Position numbers and translations under genes: made by a program
Notes under the pieces: generated by a model
Told to the model about the DNA's origin: nothing
Seen by the model: the letters and a program-made list of their open reading frames with translations, nothing else
Databases searched by the model: none
Shown here: piece after piece, positions 14,404 to 21,762 of the stretch
Numbering within the stretch: position 1 is the stretch's first letter
Layout of the letters: each line of letters starts with the position of its first letter
NCBI GenBank assembly: GCA_031423635.1
Contig: JANPFX010000076.1
Span: 1 to 29,290 of the forward strand
DNA: 29,290 nt
From: JANLQX01 sp031423635
Lineage (GTDB): Bacteria; Actinomycetota; Acidimicrobiia; Acidimicrobiales; JANYDT01
Direction of reading: 5' to 3'

Positions 14404-15078
14404 ATGACCGGATCGTCGTCCCCCACCGCGGAAACCGGCGACGGTCGCCGACTGGTGATCGGCGTGGCCGGCGGCACCGGCTCGGGCAAGAGCACGGTGG
14501 CCGAGCGCGTCATCGAGAAGGTTGGACACGACCAGGTCTCGGTGATTGCGCTGGATTCCTACTACCTCGACCAGGCCCACCTCGACCTCGCCGCGAGAAC
14601 GGCCGTGAACTACGACCATCCCGAGGCGTTCGACTGGGAGCTCCTCCGGATCCACGTGCAGGCCCTCATCGACGGTTCCGCGGTCGACGTGCCGGTGTAC
14701 GACTTCTCCACGTTCACGCGCACCGCGCACGTCGAGACGCTGCTCCCGGCGCCGATCGTCGTGGTCGAGGGCATCTTGGTGCTGTGGGACGCCGGCCTCC
14801 GTGCGCTCATGAACCTGAAGGTGTTCGTCGATGCCGACCCAGACGTCCGTTTCATCCGCCGCCTCACGCGCGACGTGGCCGAGCGGGGGCGCACAACGGA
14901 ATCCGTCATCAACCAGTACCTCGAGACGGTGCGCCCGGCGCACCTCAACTTCGTTGAACCGTCGAAGCGCTACGCAGATGTGATCATCCCCCATGGCGGC
15001 AAGAACGAGCCGGCACTGCAGATGCTGGCGGCGCGTGTGGACGTGTTCAGCAGCGCCTGGGTTCCCGCGGCCGACTAG
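14404..15078 (+). CDS. udk: Uridine kinase
   Basis: Pyrimidine salvage kinase phosphorylating uridine or cytidine with a nucleoside triphosphate, 224 residues. Walker A is GVAGGTGSGKSTVAE (about residues 21-35). ALDSYYLDQAHLDL corresponds to the substrate-binding D-x-x-Y segment, and NYDHPEAFDWELL and PVYDFSTFTRT are family-typical. IVVVEGILVLWD is the second-strand acidic motif, and RFIRRLTRDVAERGRT forms the lid. PAHLNFVEPSKRYADVIIPHGG closes the catalytic domain. It is divergent from the EtfD-like gene. The 100 bp downstream of its stop hold nothing I can identify before tRNA-Gly on the opposite strand. Confidence 0.93.
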   Translation: MTGSSSPTAETGDGRRLVIGVAGGTGSGKSTVAERVIEKVGHDQVSVIALDSYYLDQAHLDLAARTAVNYDHPEAFDWELLRIHVQALIDGSAVDVPVYDFSTFTRTAHVETLLPAPIVVVEGILVLWDAGLRALMNLKVFVDADPDVRFIRRLTRDVAERGRTTESVINQYLETVRPAHLNFVEPSKRYADVIIPHGGKNEPALQMLAARVDVFSSAWVPAAD

Positions 15079-15179
15079 GTGAGGTCGCCAACCTGATGTT
15101 GACGCGGCTCCTCCGGGAACTGGCCCATCAATCGGTCCCGCACAGTCAGCGCACCGAACCCCCTCGGCAGCGCCTTCGA

Positions 15180-15253
15180 TGGAGCGGATGACGGGAATCG
15201 AACCCGCATTCTCAGCTTGGGAAGCTGATGTCCTACCATTGAACGACATCCGC
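15180..15253 (-). tRNA. tRNA-Gly (anticodon CCC)
   Basis: A complete cloverleaf on the minus strand: acceptor GCGGATG/CATCCGC, anticodon arm TCAGC-TTCCCAA-GCTGA and T-loop TTCGATT. The discriminator base is U and CCA is encoded (15180-15182). The loop gives anticodon CCC. A TACACT -10 candidate lies 10 nt before the 5' end, so the primary transcript has a very short leader. Confidence 0.96.
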
Positions 15254-15263
15254 AGCGCAACGC

Positions 15264-15269
15264 AGTGTA
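15264..15269 (-). promoter_or_regulatory. -10 element TACACT for tRNA-Gly
   Basis: On the minus strand TACACT ends 10 nt upstream of the mature tRNA 5' end at 15253, predicting a 5' leader of only about 3-4 nt. Confidence 0.45.
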
Positions 15270-15406
15270 GCGGTGTCGCTCGGTTCGTCCGTCAGGACGT
15301 ATCACCAACTGCCCCGTCTCCGACGAAGCATTTCGGACCGGTCTGAACAATTCGGGAACCGCTGTCGTATCCCTAGGCAAATGTTCCCCTCCGAAGGAGT
15401 TCTGCG

Positions 15407-15964
15407 ATGAACCACAACCGACGTCACTTCGTTCTTGCGTTGGCCGTTGGCCTCGCGGCACTTCCGGCAACGGCGTTCGCCGCCGACGGCGGCGACCCGG
15501 TCACGCCCCCGTCGTCGGTTGCCGCACCACTCACGCTCGGCGGTGCGTCGAGCGTTCCCCCGCCGGCATCGGTCGCGGGAGCACCCGTCACGGTTCCCGC
15601 GCTCCTCGCCGAAGGACGGACGGCGATCGCTGCCAAGAAGTGGACCGATGCCATCGTCGTGCTGACGAAGGCCGAAGTGCTCGACCCGAAGAACGCCGAC
15701 GTGCAAAATCTGCTCGGCTTCTCGAGTCGGAACAATGGTGACTACGCCAGTGCAATGAAGCACTACGAGGCCGCACTGAAGATCAATCCGAAGCACGTCG
15801 GCGCCCTCGAGTACCAGGGTGTGGCCTACGTCCTGCTCGGTCAGACAGCCAAGGCAAAGGCAAATCTGGCCTCGCTGCAGAAGATCTGCGGAACGACCTG
15901 CGTGCAGTACAAAGACCTTGCGGCCGCCCTGAAGTCAGCCCCGAAGAGCAAGAAGAAATACTGA
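15407..15964 (+). CDS. Exported tetratricopeptide-repeat protein
   Basis: A 185-residue protein with a signal peptide (RRHFVLALAVGLAALPATAFAA) and a Pro/Ser/Val-rich linker. Two to three TPR units follow: VPALLAEGRTAIAAKKWTDA, then KNADVQNLLGFSSRNNGDYASA, then PKHVGALEYQGVAYVLLGQT. The end carries a cysteine pair in KICGTTCVQYKDLAAAL, likely a disulfide in the exported protein, and a Lys-rich tail. A similar Cys-x3-Cys ending occurs in small exported TPR proteins of other bacteria, as far as I recall. TPR modules bind partner proteins; the partner is unknown. The ATG at 15407 has a strong GAAGGAG site 8 nt upstream. The gene stands alone, ending in a bidirectional terminator. Confidence 0.82.
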   Translation: MNHNRRHFVLALAVGLAALPATAFAADGGDPVTPPSSVAAPLTLGGASSVPPPASVAGAPVTVPALLAEGRTAIAAKKWTDAIVVLTKAEVLDPKNADVQNLLGFSSRNNGDYASAMKHYEAALKINPKHVGALEYQGVAYVLLGQTAKAKANLASLQKICGTTCVQYKDLAAALKSAPKSKKKY

Positions 15965-16000
15965 GCTTCGCTGCTTCGATTCGGGTAGCCGAGCCACAGA

Positions 16001-16036
16001 AAACGCCTCTGGTGGGTCAACCCTCCAGAGGCGTTT
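16001..16036. terminator. Bidirectional intrinsic terminator
   Basis: A 12-bp stem, AAACGCCTCTGG (16001-16012) with CCAGAGGCGTTT (16025-16036), extends inward with a GGG-TCAA-CCC inner stem across one T-T mismatch. TGTCGTTTTCC follows on the plus strand and a TTTTCTG run on the minus strand. It separates the convergent TPR gene and tRNA-Lys. Confidence 0.9.
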
Positions 16037-16068
16037 GTCGTTTTCCGGGTTCTTGCGAACCGAGGTTG

Positions 16069-16141
16069 TAGGCCGCCGGGGTCTCGATCCCCGCACCAAC
16101 AGATTAAAAGTCTGTTGCTCTACCGGATGAGCTAGCGACCC
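16069..16141 (-). tRNA. tRNA-Lys (anticodon TTT), atypical T-loop
   Basis: A 73-nt cloverleaf on the minus strand: acceptor GGGTCGC paired with GCGGCCT (two G-U wobbles), D-arm GCTC-ATCCGGTA-GAGC, anticodon arm ACAGA-CTTTTAA-TCTGT and T-arm CGGGG-ATCGAGA-CCCCG. The T-loop begins with A instead of the near-universal T54. The 3' end continues A-CAA, so CCA is not encoded, unlike the other two tRNA genes here. It is probably functional but worth checking. Confidence 0.88.
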
Positions 16142-16148
16142 GCCGGAC

Positions 16149-16154
16149 AATGTA
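16149..16154 (-). promoter_or_regulatory. -10 element TACATT for tRNA-Lys
   Basis: On the minus strand TACATT ends 7 nt before the mature 5' end at 16141. Transcription would begin at or within about one base of nucleotide +1 of the tRNA. No good -35 is visible. Confidence 0.4.
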
Positions 16155-16201
16155 GACGACCGTCGCAGCGTTTCGGTCGGTGAAACCGCCACACTGGTGA
16201 C

Positions 16202-16900
16202 GTGGGAACCAAACGGATGTTGGTGATCGAGCACGAAGCCGACTCAGGCGCAGCAATGCTCGGGGACCGTGCGAGGTCGCACGGGATCGAACTCGATGTC
16301 CGCATTCCGACGGCCAAGAACCTTCCGGAGTCGGCGGAGGGGTACGACGCCGTTCTGTCGCTGGGGGCCTCTCCGGGAGTGAACGATCCTGATGTCGGAT
16401 GGTGGCTCGATGCCCACCTGGATCTGCTGCGCGACGCGGATCGGCGTGGCATCCCCATCTTCGGTGTGTGCTTCGGGGCGCAGGCCCTCGCGGTGGCGTT
16501 GGGGGGGAGTGTCGAGCGGGCCTCCGTCCCGGAAATCGGCTGGTACACCGTGACAAGTGCGCACCCCGACCTCATCGAGTCGGGTCCGTGGCTGCAGTGG
16601 CATGGGGACTGCGTGGTGGTCCCGCCTCCGGGCGCCACCGTCCTTGCGGTCTCGCCGATCTGCGTGCAGGCCTATGCGGTCGGACCGCATCTCGCGGTGC
16701 AGTTCCACCCGGAGGTCACGGTCGCCGAGGTGACGTCGTGGAGCCAAGGTGACCCGGGCGGGCCGCCGTCGGCCGGCACGTCAGCTGGAGAGATCCTGGC
16801 GCGATTTTCCGAGGAGGCCGACGGCGCCCGCGAGCGGGCCAACCGTCTGATGGACCGCTTCCTGCGGCGCGCCGGAATCATCGGATCCGACGAAGGGTAG
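16202..16900 (+). CDS. Class I glutamine amidotransferase-like protein
   Basis: A 232-residue protein of the GuaA N-terminal/GATase1 type, which releases ammonia from glutamine or serves as a hydrolase. The nucleophile elbow is FGVCFGAQALAVALGG, with the Cys near residue 94. The His-Glu pair is in AVQFHPEVT near residue 166. GYDAVLSLGASPGVND resembles the early glycine loop. No synthetase domain follows, so the glutaminase may act alone, as in gamma-glutamyl hydrolase-like members; substrate is unknown. GTG at 16202 and an in-frame ATG at 16217 are both possible starts; neither has a clear Shine-Dalgarno site. It converges on the cyclophilin gene, with repeat copy C between them. Confidence 0.85.
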   Translation: MGTKRMLVIEHEADSGAAMLGDRARSHGIELDVRIPTAKNLPESAEGYDAVLSLGASPGVNDPDVGWWLDAHLDLLRDADRRGIPIFGVCFGAQALAVALGGSVERASVPEIGWYTVTSAHPDLIESGPWLQWHGDCVVVPPPGATVLAVSPICVQAYAVGPHLAVQFHPEVTVAEVTSWSQGDPGGPPSAGTSAGEILARFSEEADGARERANRLMDRFLRRAGIIGSDEG

Positions 16901-16946
16901 GCCGGCGCGTCTCAGGGACTGGGTGACGGCTGGCGGCGGGTTGCCC

Positions 16947-17097
16947 TGCGGCTGAACACCTCCCAGCCGCGTTGGGAGGTGTCCTGCCCCCATATATGGG
17001 GGCAACCTCTCTCTCAGTGGACCGGTCACCCGTGTTGCGAGCAGTCGAGCGGAGCGAGCGGCGCAGCGCCGAATGGGCTTGGGGGCAACCTCTCTCC
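16947..17097 (-). repeat. Composite 3'-linked repeat, copy C
   Basis: On the minus strand it begins 14 nt after the cyclophilin stop. In gene order: the first GGAGAGAGG motif (17097-17082), core 17070-17034, the second motif leading into the perfect palindrome GCCCCCATATATGGGGGC (17003-16986), and a hairpin with core stem 16956-16965 and 16973-16982. The CCGCA edge is at 16951-16947. The outer stem is weakened here by one A-A mismatch and one G-U. This is the only copy in a convergent gap. Confidence 0.9.
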
Positions 17098-17111
17098 TGG
17101 ACGCGGGTGGG

Positions 17112-17672
17112 TCAGTCGGATTCGGTGATGGTGACGGAGTTGATGACGACGTCGGCGTGGGGGCGGTCGTTGCGGTCGGTCGGGACCTGCTGGATGGCCT
17201 CCACGACGTCGAGCCCCTTGACGACCTTGCCGAACAGCGAATACGAGGGAGGGAGACGGATCCCGCTCGGACCGCTGATGACGAAGAACTGGCTTCCGTT
17301 GGTGTTCGGACCGGCATTGGCCATGGCGAGCGATCCGAGCTCGTAGCGGCCCGGCTTGGGGAGTTCATCGGCGAAGCGGTATCCCGGTCCGCCTCGACCC
17401 GAGCCCTCCGGATCGCCACCCTGCAGGACGAAATCCTTGATGATGCGGTGGAAGATGATGCCCTCGTAGTAGTGGTACCGGGCCAAGAACACGAAGTTGT
17501 TGACGGTCAGCGGCGCACCGATCGGGTCGAGGGCGATGCGCAGCTCGCCCATGGAGGTGTCCATGACCGCTCCGTAGGTCTTCGCCGGATCGATGCACAT
17601 CGGCGGCGGCGCGGAGAACTTCTGCGTCTTCGGGCTGGAGCCGTCGGCGGCCGGGCATACGGGTGTGGACAT
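17112..17672 (-). CDS. Cytoplasmic peptidyl-prolyl cis-trans isomerase (cyclophilin)
   Basis: A cyclophilin of 186 residues that speeds proline isomerisation during protein folding. Family segments include MGELRIALDPIGAPLTVNNFVFLA, IIFHRIIKDFVLQGGDPEG (active-site Arg, Phe and Gln), LAMANAGPNTNGSQFFV and SLFGKVVKGLDVVEAI. No signal peptide is seen. The first 30 residues carry CPAADGSSPKTQKFSAPPPM followed by CIDP, a two-cysteine segment repeated in the membrane-anchored cyclophilin encoded upstream, showing that the two genes are duplicates. The start has GAGG 7 nt upstream, inside a small hairpin. Repeat copy C follows its stop. Confidence 0.93.
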   Translation of the reverse strand: MSTPVCPAADGSSPKTQKFSAPPPMCIDPAKTYGAVMDTSMGELRIALDPIGAPLTVNNFVFLARYHYYEGIIFHRIIKDFVLQGGDPEGSGRGGPGYRFADELPKPGRYELGSLAMANAGPNTNGSQFFVISGPSGIRLPPSYSLFGKVVKGLDVVEAIQQVPTDRNDRPHADVVINSVTITESD

Positions 17673-17674
17673 GG

Positions 17675-17689
17675 CAGAACCTCGTTCTG
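17675..17689 (-). promoter_or_regulatory. Palindrome enclosing the cyclophilin ribosome-binding site
   Basis: On the minus strand CAGAAC-GAG-GTTCTG ends 2 nt before the ATG of the cyclophilin gene. The GAGG that would serve as ribosome-binding site overlaps loop and stem. It could be an RNA hairpin affecting initiation or a protein operator; evidence is the perfect 6-bp arms only. Confidence 0.35.
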
Positions 17690-17764
17690 GATTGAGGGCG
17701 AGTGGCGAGAAGGTAGTGCGAGTTTCGACGGCGGGGTGACGAGTGCGGGCCAGCGGCGCGACGG

Positions 17765-18637
17765 TCAGCCCGATTCGGTCGTCGGAACCGCGCCGTCGAG
17801 TCCGGGGATGCGGTCGAGTTCTTCGCCTTTGGCGGTGATCTCGACGCCAGTGATGGTTATGGGTCGCTGAGGAGCGAGTTCCTGGCCGTCGGGAGTGGGC
17901 TGCACCCCGAGCGCGTCGATGGCGTCAAGGGTCTTGGTGCCCTTCACGACCCGGGCGAAGATGGTCGAGGTGTTCGGGATGTTCTCACCGTTCTTGCCGG
18001 TCACGATGAAGAACTGGCTGCCGTTCTGGTTCGGTCCGGAGTTCGCCATGGCCACCGTCCCGATCTGAAACCGGGCGTTCGAGGAAAGCTCATCAGGAAT
18101 CGTGTAGCCGGGACCGCCGGTGCCGTTGGCCTTCGGGTCGCCTCCCTGGATGATGAACCCCGGGACCACCCGGTGGAACGTGAGACCGTTGTAGAAGCCC
18201 TTGCGGGCAAGGAACACGAAGTTGTCGGTGGTGAGCGGCGCCCGCTGCTGATCGAGCTCGATGGTGAATTCGCCCTCCGATGTAGTGATCACCGCCCGGT
18301 ACGTTGCCTTTGGATCGATGCAGCCGGCCGGCGCCGAGGAGAATGCTTTTGCCGTGGTCGGCGGATCGTCGGGTGCCGGGCAGGCCGGAGCTACAGCGAC
18401 AACCGGCGGCACCGTGGTCGGAGCGGTCGTGGTCGAAGCGGCCTCCGTCGAATCGGCGGCCAGTTCGACCGAGATCGCCGTGGTCGGTGCGACGATGTCC
18501 TCGGTCGTGGGGGCGTCCTTCGCCAACGAGAACGCGCTAGCGACACCAAGGCCGAGGATGCCGATGACGGCCCCTGCGGCGAGGCGGCCGCCGATGCCGG
18601 CTCGACCGTCTTCGACCCCACGTCGCCCGTTGTTCAC
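17765..18637 (-). CDS. Membrane-anchored or exported cyclophilin
   Basis: A peptidyl-prolyl isomerase of 290 residues likely acting outside the membrane. An N-terminal hydrophobic segment (RLAAGAVIGILGLGVASAFS) is followed by a Thr/Ala/Pro-rich spacer of about 50 residues. Next come the two-cysteine segment (ACPAPDDPPTT through GCIDP) and the cyclophilin domain with LTFHRVVPGFIIQGGDPKA, VAMANSGPNQNGSQFF and TIFARVVKGTKTLDAI. Active-site Arg, Phe and Gln are present. A C-terminal extension (TPDGQELAPQRPITITGVEI) follows. Its stop is 92 bp upstream of the cytoplasmic paralogue on the same strand, an arrangement consistent with tandem duplication and loss or gain of the signal anchor. Confidence 0.92.
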   Translation of the reverse strand: MNNGRRGVEDGRAGIGGRLAAGAVIGILGLGVASAFSLAKDAPTTEDIVAPTTAISVELAADSTEAASTTTAPTTVPPVVAVAPACPAPDDPPTTAKAFSSAPAGCIDPKATYRAVITTSEGEFTIELDQQRAPLTTDNFVFLARKGFYNGLTFHRVVPGFIIQGGDPKANGTGGPGYTIPDELSSNARFQIGTVAMANSGPNQNGSQFFIVTGKNGENIPNTSTIFARVVKGTKTLDAIDALGVQPTPDGQELAPQRPITITGVEITAKGEELDRIPGLDGAVPTTESG

Positions 18638-18806
18638 GGTCCCGACGCTACTGGCCGATCACGGCGAATCGGTGGCTTCTCGCCAGTCCGCACCGGTTCG
18701 TGAACGAGGGGGCGCAACAGCGGCCGCGTACCTTGACCGAGCTGACGGCGCCGGCGCGAGTCCTCGCCGGAGGTGAGGTCTCCCGGGTGCGCTCGGCGAC
18801 GACCGG

Positions 18807-18812
18807 TAGCAT
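18807..18812 (+). promoter_or_regulatory. -10 element TAGCAT for the M23 peptidase gene
   Basis: TAGCAT fits TANNNT and would start transcription near 18819, about 40 nt before the ATG at 18860. No clear -35 sequence is seen. Confidence 0.35.
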
Positions 18813-18859
18813 AGGCGCAGCATCCGTCCACGCAGCGTGCGCACCTCCGGATACCTCCC

Positions 18860-20434
18860 ATGGTTCGACGAGCTTCCCCTTCTTCGCGTTCATCCACCTG
18901 GCGTTGGCTCTTGCCCGTGCTCGGTCTCGTCGCGCTCGGCTTTCCCACCAGCGTCGTTGCCCAGGACGTGCTCGTCGATCCGAGTTCGACGACGGTGCCC
19001 CCGACACTCCCACCGATCACGGTTCCCCCGTCCACCGCGGCTCCGGTTCCGACAACGACGCCCCTCGTGACCGTTCCTCCGTCGATCGTGCCGTCGGCCG
19101 AGGAGCTGGCGGCGACTTCCTCGTCGACTGTGCTCGCCCAGCCGACGACCTCATCTGCGTCGACAACCTCCACGGTCCGGGAGTCAACGACGACGACGAC
19201 CAGCATCGTGATCCAGGTCTTCGACGACTTCAGCGAGGAAGTCAGCATCGATGACCAACCACCGCCGTTCAAGCCAATCCTTCCGCCACCATCGATCTCG
19301 CTTCCCCGCAACATCCAGCTGGAGAAGGCCCTCGCCAAGCTGAGCGCCCAGCAGAAACGCATCGTCGACGAAGCGCAGAAGCAGGCCGACGCGGCAACAG
19401 AGCGCATCGCCGTGGCCCAACGTGAGCTCGACGCATTGCAGATCCGTGAGGACGAGTTGAAGGCCCAGAGGCTCGGGCTCAGCCAGAAGAAAGAAGCCAC
19501 GGCAATCAAGATCCGCGCCCGGGCGCTGAGGATCTACGCCGGCGAAGGAGTCGCCGACCTCGACCTGTTGTTGCGCTCCGAGGACGCCAACGAGTTCGCC
19601 CGCAACGTCGACATCATCGGCGTTGCCCAGCGACGCGACGCTGCTCTGCTGGAGGAGTTCCGCGACGACGAGCGCCGGATCGATGAGAACGAGGCCGCTC
19701 TCGCGGCCTTGACCGAGCGCAAGCGCGCGGAGATCGAAGGCCTCATCATCGAGCAGGAGGTGCTCGGTGAATCCCTGGCCACGCTGCAGGAACAGCTGAG
19801 CTTCGTGCTGAGCGGCCAGGCGATCGCACTCGGTGGATTCGTGTTCCCGGTCGGAGCCCCGTTCAACTTCGCCAGCACCTTCGGCGCACCACGGATGACC
19901 GGCACGAAGTACGAGCACACCCATCAGGGCAATGACATCTTCGCTCCGGGAGGCACGCCGCTCTACGCGACCAGTCGTGGGGTGATCGCCCGGAAAGCGG
20001 TGGCCGTGCTCGGCGGCAACAAGCTCTGGCTGGTCGCCGCCGACGGCACACAGTACTACTACGCCCACCTCTCCGCATATGCCGACGGCATCGATGATGG
20101 CGCCGTTGTCGAGGCCGGACAGGTGCTCGGGTACGTGGGCGATACCGGGAACGCGCGTGGGACTCCTCCCCATCTCCATTTCGAGATCCACCCGGGTGGC
20201 GGTGCGGCGATCGATCCCTATCCGATCCTCGACGCCGTTCGCCGCTCCGACGCCGGCCGCCTCCTCGACGCCTCACGGGCCCTCTCCGTCACGACGACCA
20301 CCACGCTCCCACCGGGATCGGGAAATGCCGGGATCGGTGTCTCGATCGAGCTCGCCATCGTGCCGGTCGACGCCTCCGCCGCCGGACCGCCGCCGTCGAC
20401 GACGGTCGCACCGACCGCTTCCACGACGCGCTGA
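18860..20434 (+). CDS. Exported M23 (LytM/NlpD-type) peptidase with coiled coil
   Basis: A cell-wall hydrolase or amidase activator of 524 residues. Order: a signal peptide (WRWLLPVLGLVALGFPTSVVAQ), a Thr/Pro/Ser-rich linker to about residue 130, a long coiled coil (about 150-320, LEKALAKLSAQQKRIVDEAQ onward), the LytM domain (about 325-460) and a Thr/Pro-rich tail. Zinc ligands are intact: HTHQGNDIFAPGG (H-x-G-x-D type) near 355 and HLHFEIHP near 438, so the domain should be catalytic rather than degenerate. Coiled coil plus LytM is the build of EnvC- and RipC-like division hydrolases. Divergent from the membrane cyclophilin across 222 bp that hold a -10 candidate but no gene. Confidence 0.92.
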   Translation: MVRRASPSSRSSTWRWLLPVLGLVALGFPTSVVAQDVLVDPSSTTVPPTLPPITVPPSTAAPVPTTTPLVTVPPSIVPSAEELAATSSSTVLAQPTTSSASTTSTVRESTTTTTSIVIQVFDDFSEEVSIDDQPPPFKPILPPPSISLPRNIQLEKALAKLSAQQKRIVDEAQKQADAATERIAVAQRELDALQIREDELKAQRLGLSQKKEATAIKIRARALRIYAGEGVADLDLLLRSEDANEFARNVDIIGVAQRRDAALLEEFRDDERRIDENEAALAALTERKRAEIEGLIIEQEVLGESLATLQEQLSFVLSGQAIALGGFVFPVGAPFNFASTFGAPRMTGTKYEHTHQGNDIFAPGGTPLYATSRGVIARKAVAVLGGNKLWLVAADGTQYYYAHLSAYADGIDDGAVVEAGQVLGYVGDTGNARGTPPHLHFEIHPGGGAAIDPYPILDAVRRSDAGRLLDASRALSVTTTTTLPPGSGNAGIGVSIELAIVPVDASAAGPPPSTTVAPTASTTR

Positions 20435-20467
20435 GCTCGACGCTCGACCCCGACAGCTCCGTGTCTA

Positions 20468-20497
20468 TTAGGCACTCCTAAGTCCCGGGGCTATCAT
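20468..20497 (+). promoter_or_regulatory. DtxR/IdeR-like palindrome and -10 of the iron transport operon
   Basis: The perfect inverted repeat TTAGGCACTCCTAA (20468-20481) lies just upstream of TATCAT (20492-20497), a -10 element 6 nt before the ATG at 20504. The TTAGG arms match iron-regulator half-sites, although the classical box has a 9-nt rather than 4-nt spacing. The palindrome would block the -35/-10 region of a leaderless transcript. Confidence 0.5.
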
Positions 20498-20503
20498 GGC
20501 CTC

Positions 20504-21703
20504 ATGAACTTCTTTCGATCGCGCCGATCATGGGGGGCGTTCACGTTCCTCCTCGCCGTATCGACCCCCGGCCTGGCCACATCGGCGTCGGCCGCCTCCG
20601 CCGGCGGCACGTGCCCGAAGATCGACGCGACCGCCTCTGCGGGCGCCACACGACTCGTCTGCTCGAACACGGCGAAGCCGGGAAAGCGGCCGAAGCTGCG
20701 CTGGACCGGGGCCTCGGCGCCGCCTGCGGCGATCTCGCCGGCGTCTCCCGTCCCGTCGTCGGTCGCGCCGAAAGCCCGGCTCACCATCTACTCGGGCCGC
20801 ACCTACGGCATCGAGGAGGTGTACAAGCGCTTCACGAAGGAGACGGGGATCGAACTCGACGTGGTTTCCGGGAACGATCCGGCCAACCGTTCGCGACTGG
20901 CTCAGGAGGGCACACGTACTCCGGCCGACGTCTACCTCACGGTCGACATCGCCTCCTTGGTGCGCGCCGCCGACGAGGGGCTTCTCGCCTCGGTTTCGTC
21001 ACCCACGCTGGCCGGCGCGATTCCGGCCGAGTTGCGCGACGCGAGGAACCGCTGGTTCGGACTCACGCGTCGGGCGCGCGTGATCTACGTGAACACCGTG
21101 AACGTCGCGAAGGCCGACATTCCGACGCGCTACGAGGATCTCGCCACGGCGAAGTGGGCCGGACGCCTCTGCAGCCGGCCTTCGAGCCACGTCTACACCC
21201 AGTCGTTCGCGGCGAACATCATGGCCGCATACGGCGAGCGGGCCGTCGGAATTCTCTCCGGCATGGCCAGGAACACGAAGTCGGAGAACTTCATCGACTC
21301 CGACACCCGCATCATCGAGACGATCAACGCCGGCGGCTGTGATGCCGGCATCGCCAACACGTATTACTTCTTCCGCCCGGGACTCAAGCGCGACAACGTG
21401 GCGCTCGTGTTCCCGAACCAAGCCGACACCGATCGTGGTGTTCACGTGAACGTCTCCGGCGCCGGCGTCGTCGCCGCCAGCGACGACAAGGTGAACGCCC
21501 AGCGCTTCGTGGAGTGGCTGGCGACCGAAGGCAGCGCGGACTTCGCCAACGGCAACGCGGAGTACCCCGTCAATCCGAAGACGGTGGTCCGTGACGATGT
21601 GAAGCCGTACACGTCCTTTCGTGCCGATCAGGGCCGGATCGACGACTACTCCAAGATGCAGCCGGCGGCGCTCATCGTCCTGACCGACGCCGGTTGGAAG
21701 TGA
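20504..21703 (+). CDS. Iron(III) ABC importer binding protein (FbpA/FutA-like)
   Basis: A periplasmic-type ferric-ion binding protein of 399 residues. A signal peptide (WGAFTFLLAVSTPGLATSASA) is followed by a Cys-containing, Ala/Pro-rich spacer of about 65 residues, then the binding domain starting at RLTIYSGRTYGIEEVYKRF. Family segments include NDPANRSRLAQEG, ADVYLTVDIASLVRA, NRWFGLTRRARVIYVN and the double tyrosine NTYYFF, which supplies iron ligands in FbpA-type proteins. The ATG is apparently leaderless, 6 nt behind a -10 element. Context is decisive: permease and ATPase of the ferric type follow, and a DtxR/IdeR-like palindrome precedes. A stem-loop after the stop may set its expression above that of the permease. 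Confidence 0.92.
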   Translation: MNFFRSRRSWGAFTFLLAVSTPGLATSASAASAGGTCPKIDATASAGATRLVCSNTAKPGKRPKLRWTGASAPPAAISPASPVPSSVAPKARLTIYSGRTYGIEEVYKRFTKETGIELDVVSGNDPANRSRLAQEGTRTPADVYLTVDIASLVRAADEGLLASVSSPTLAGAIPAELRDARNRWFGLTRRARVIYVNTVNVAKADIPTRYEDLATAKWAGRLCSRPSSHVYTQSFAANIMAAYGERAVGILSGMARNTKSENFIDSDTRIIETINAGGCDAGIANTYYFFRPGLKRDNVALVFPNQADTDRGVHVNVSGAGVVAASDDKVNAQRFVEWLATEGSADFANGNAEYPVNPKTVVRDDVKPYTSFRADQGRIDDYSKMQPAALIVLTDAGWK

Positions 21704-21717
21704 TCGCGTTCGGGTCG

Positions 21718-21737
21718 GCGCCGTCGAGCTCCGGCGC
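21718..21737 (+). terminator. Intercistronic stem-loop between binding protein and permease
   Basis: GCGCCG (21718-21723) pairs with CGGCGC (21732-21737) around an 8-nt loop in the 59-nt gap. There is no T-run. Such hairpins in ABC operons often protect the upstream message or attenuate downstream transcription; this role is inferred. Confidence 0.35.
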
Positions 21738-21762
21738 GCAGAACCGGTAACCGCGCGTCGTC

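Noticed and set aside
17675..17689. LexA/SOS box before the cyclophilin gene (GAAC...GTTC)
   Set aside because: The spacing between half-sites is 3 nt rather than the 4 nt of the actinobacterial SOS box, and the gene is not a typical SOS target.
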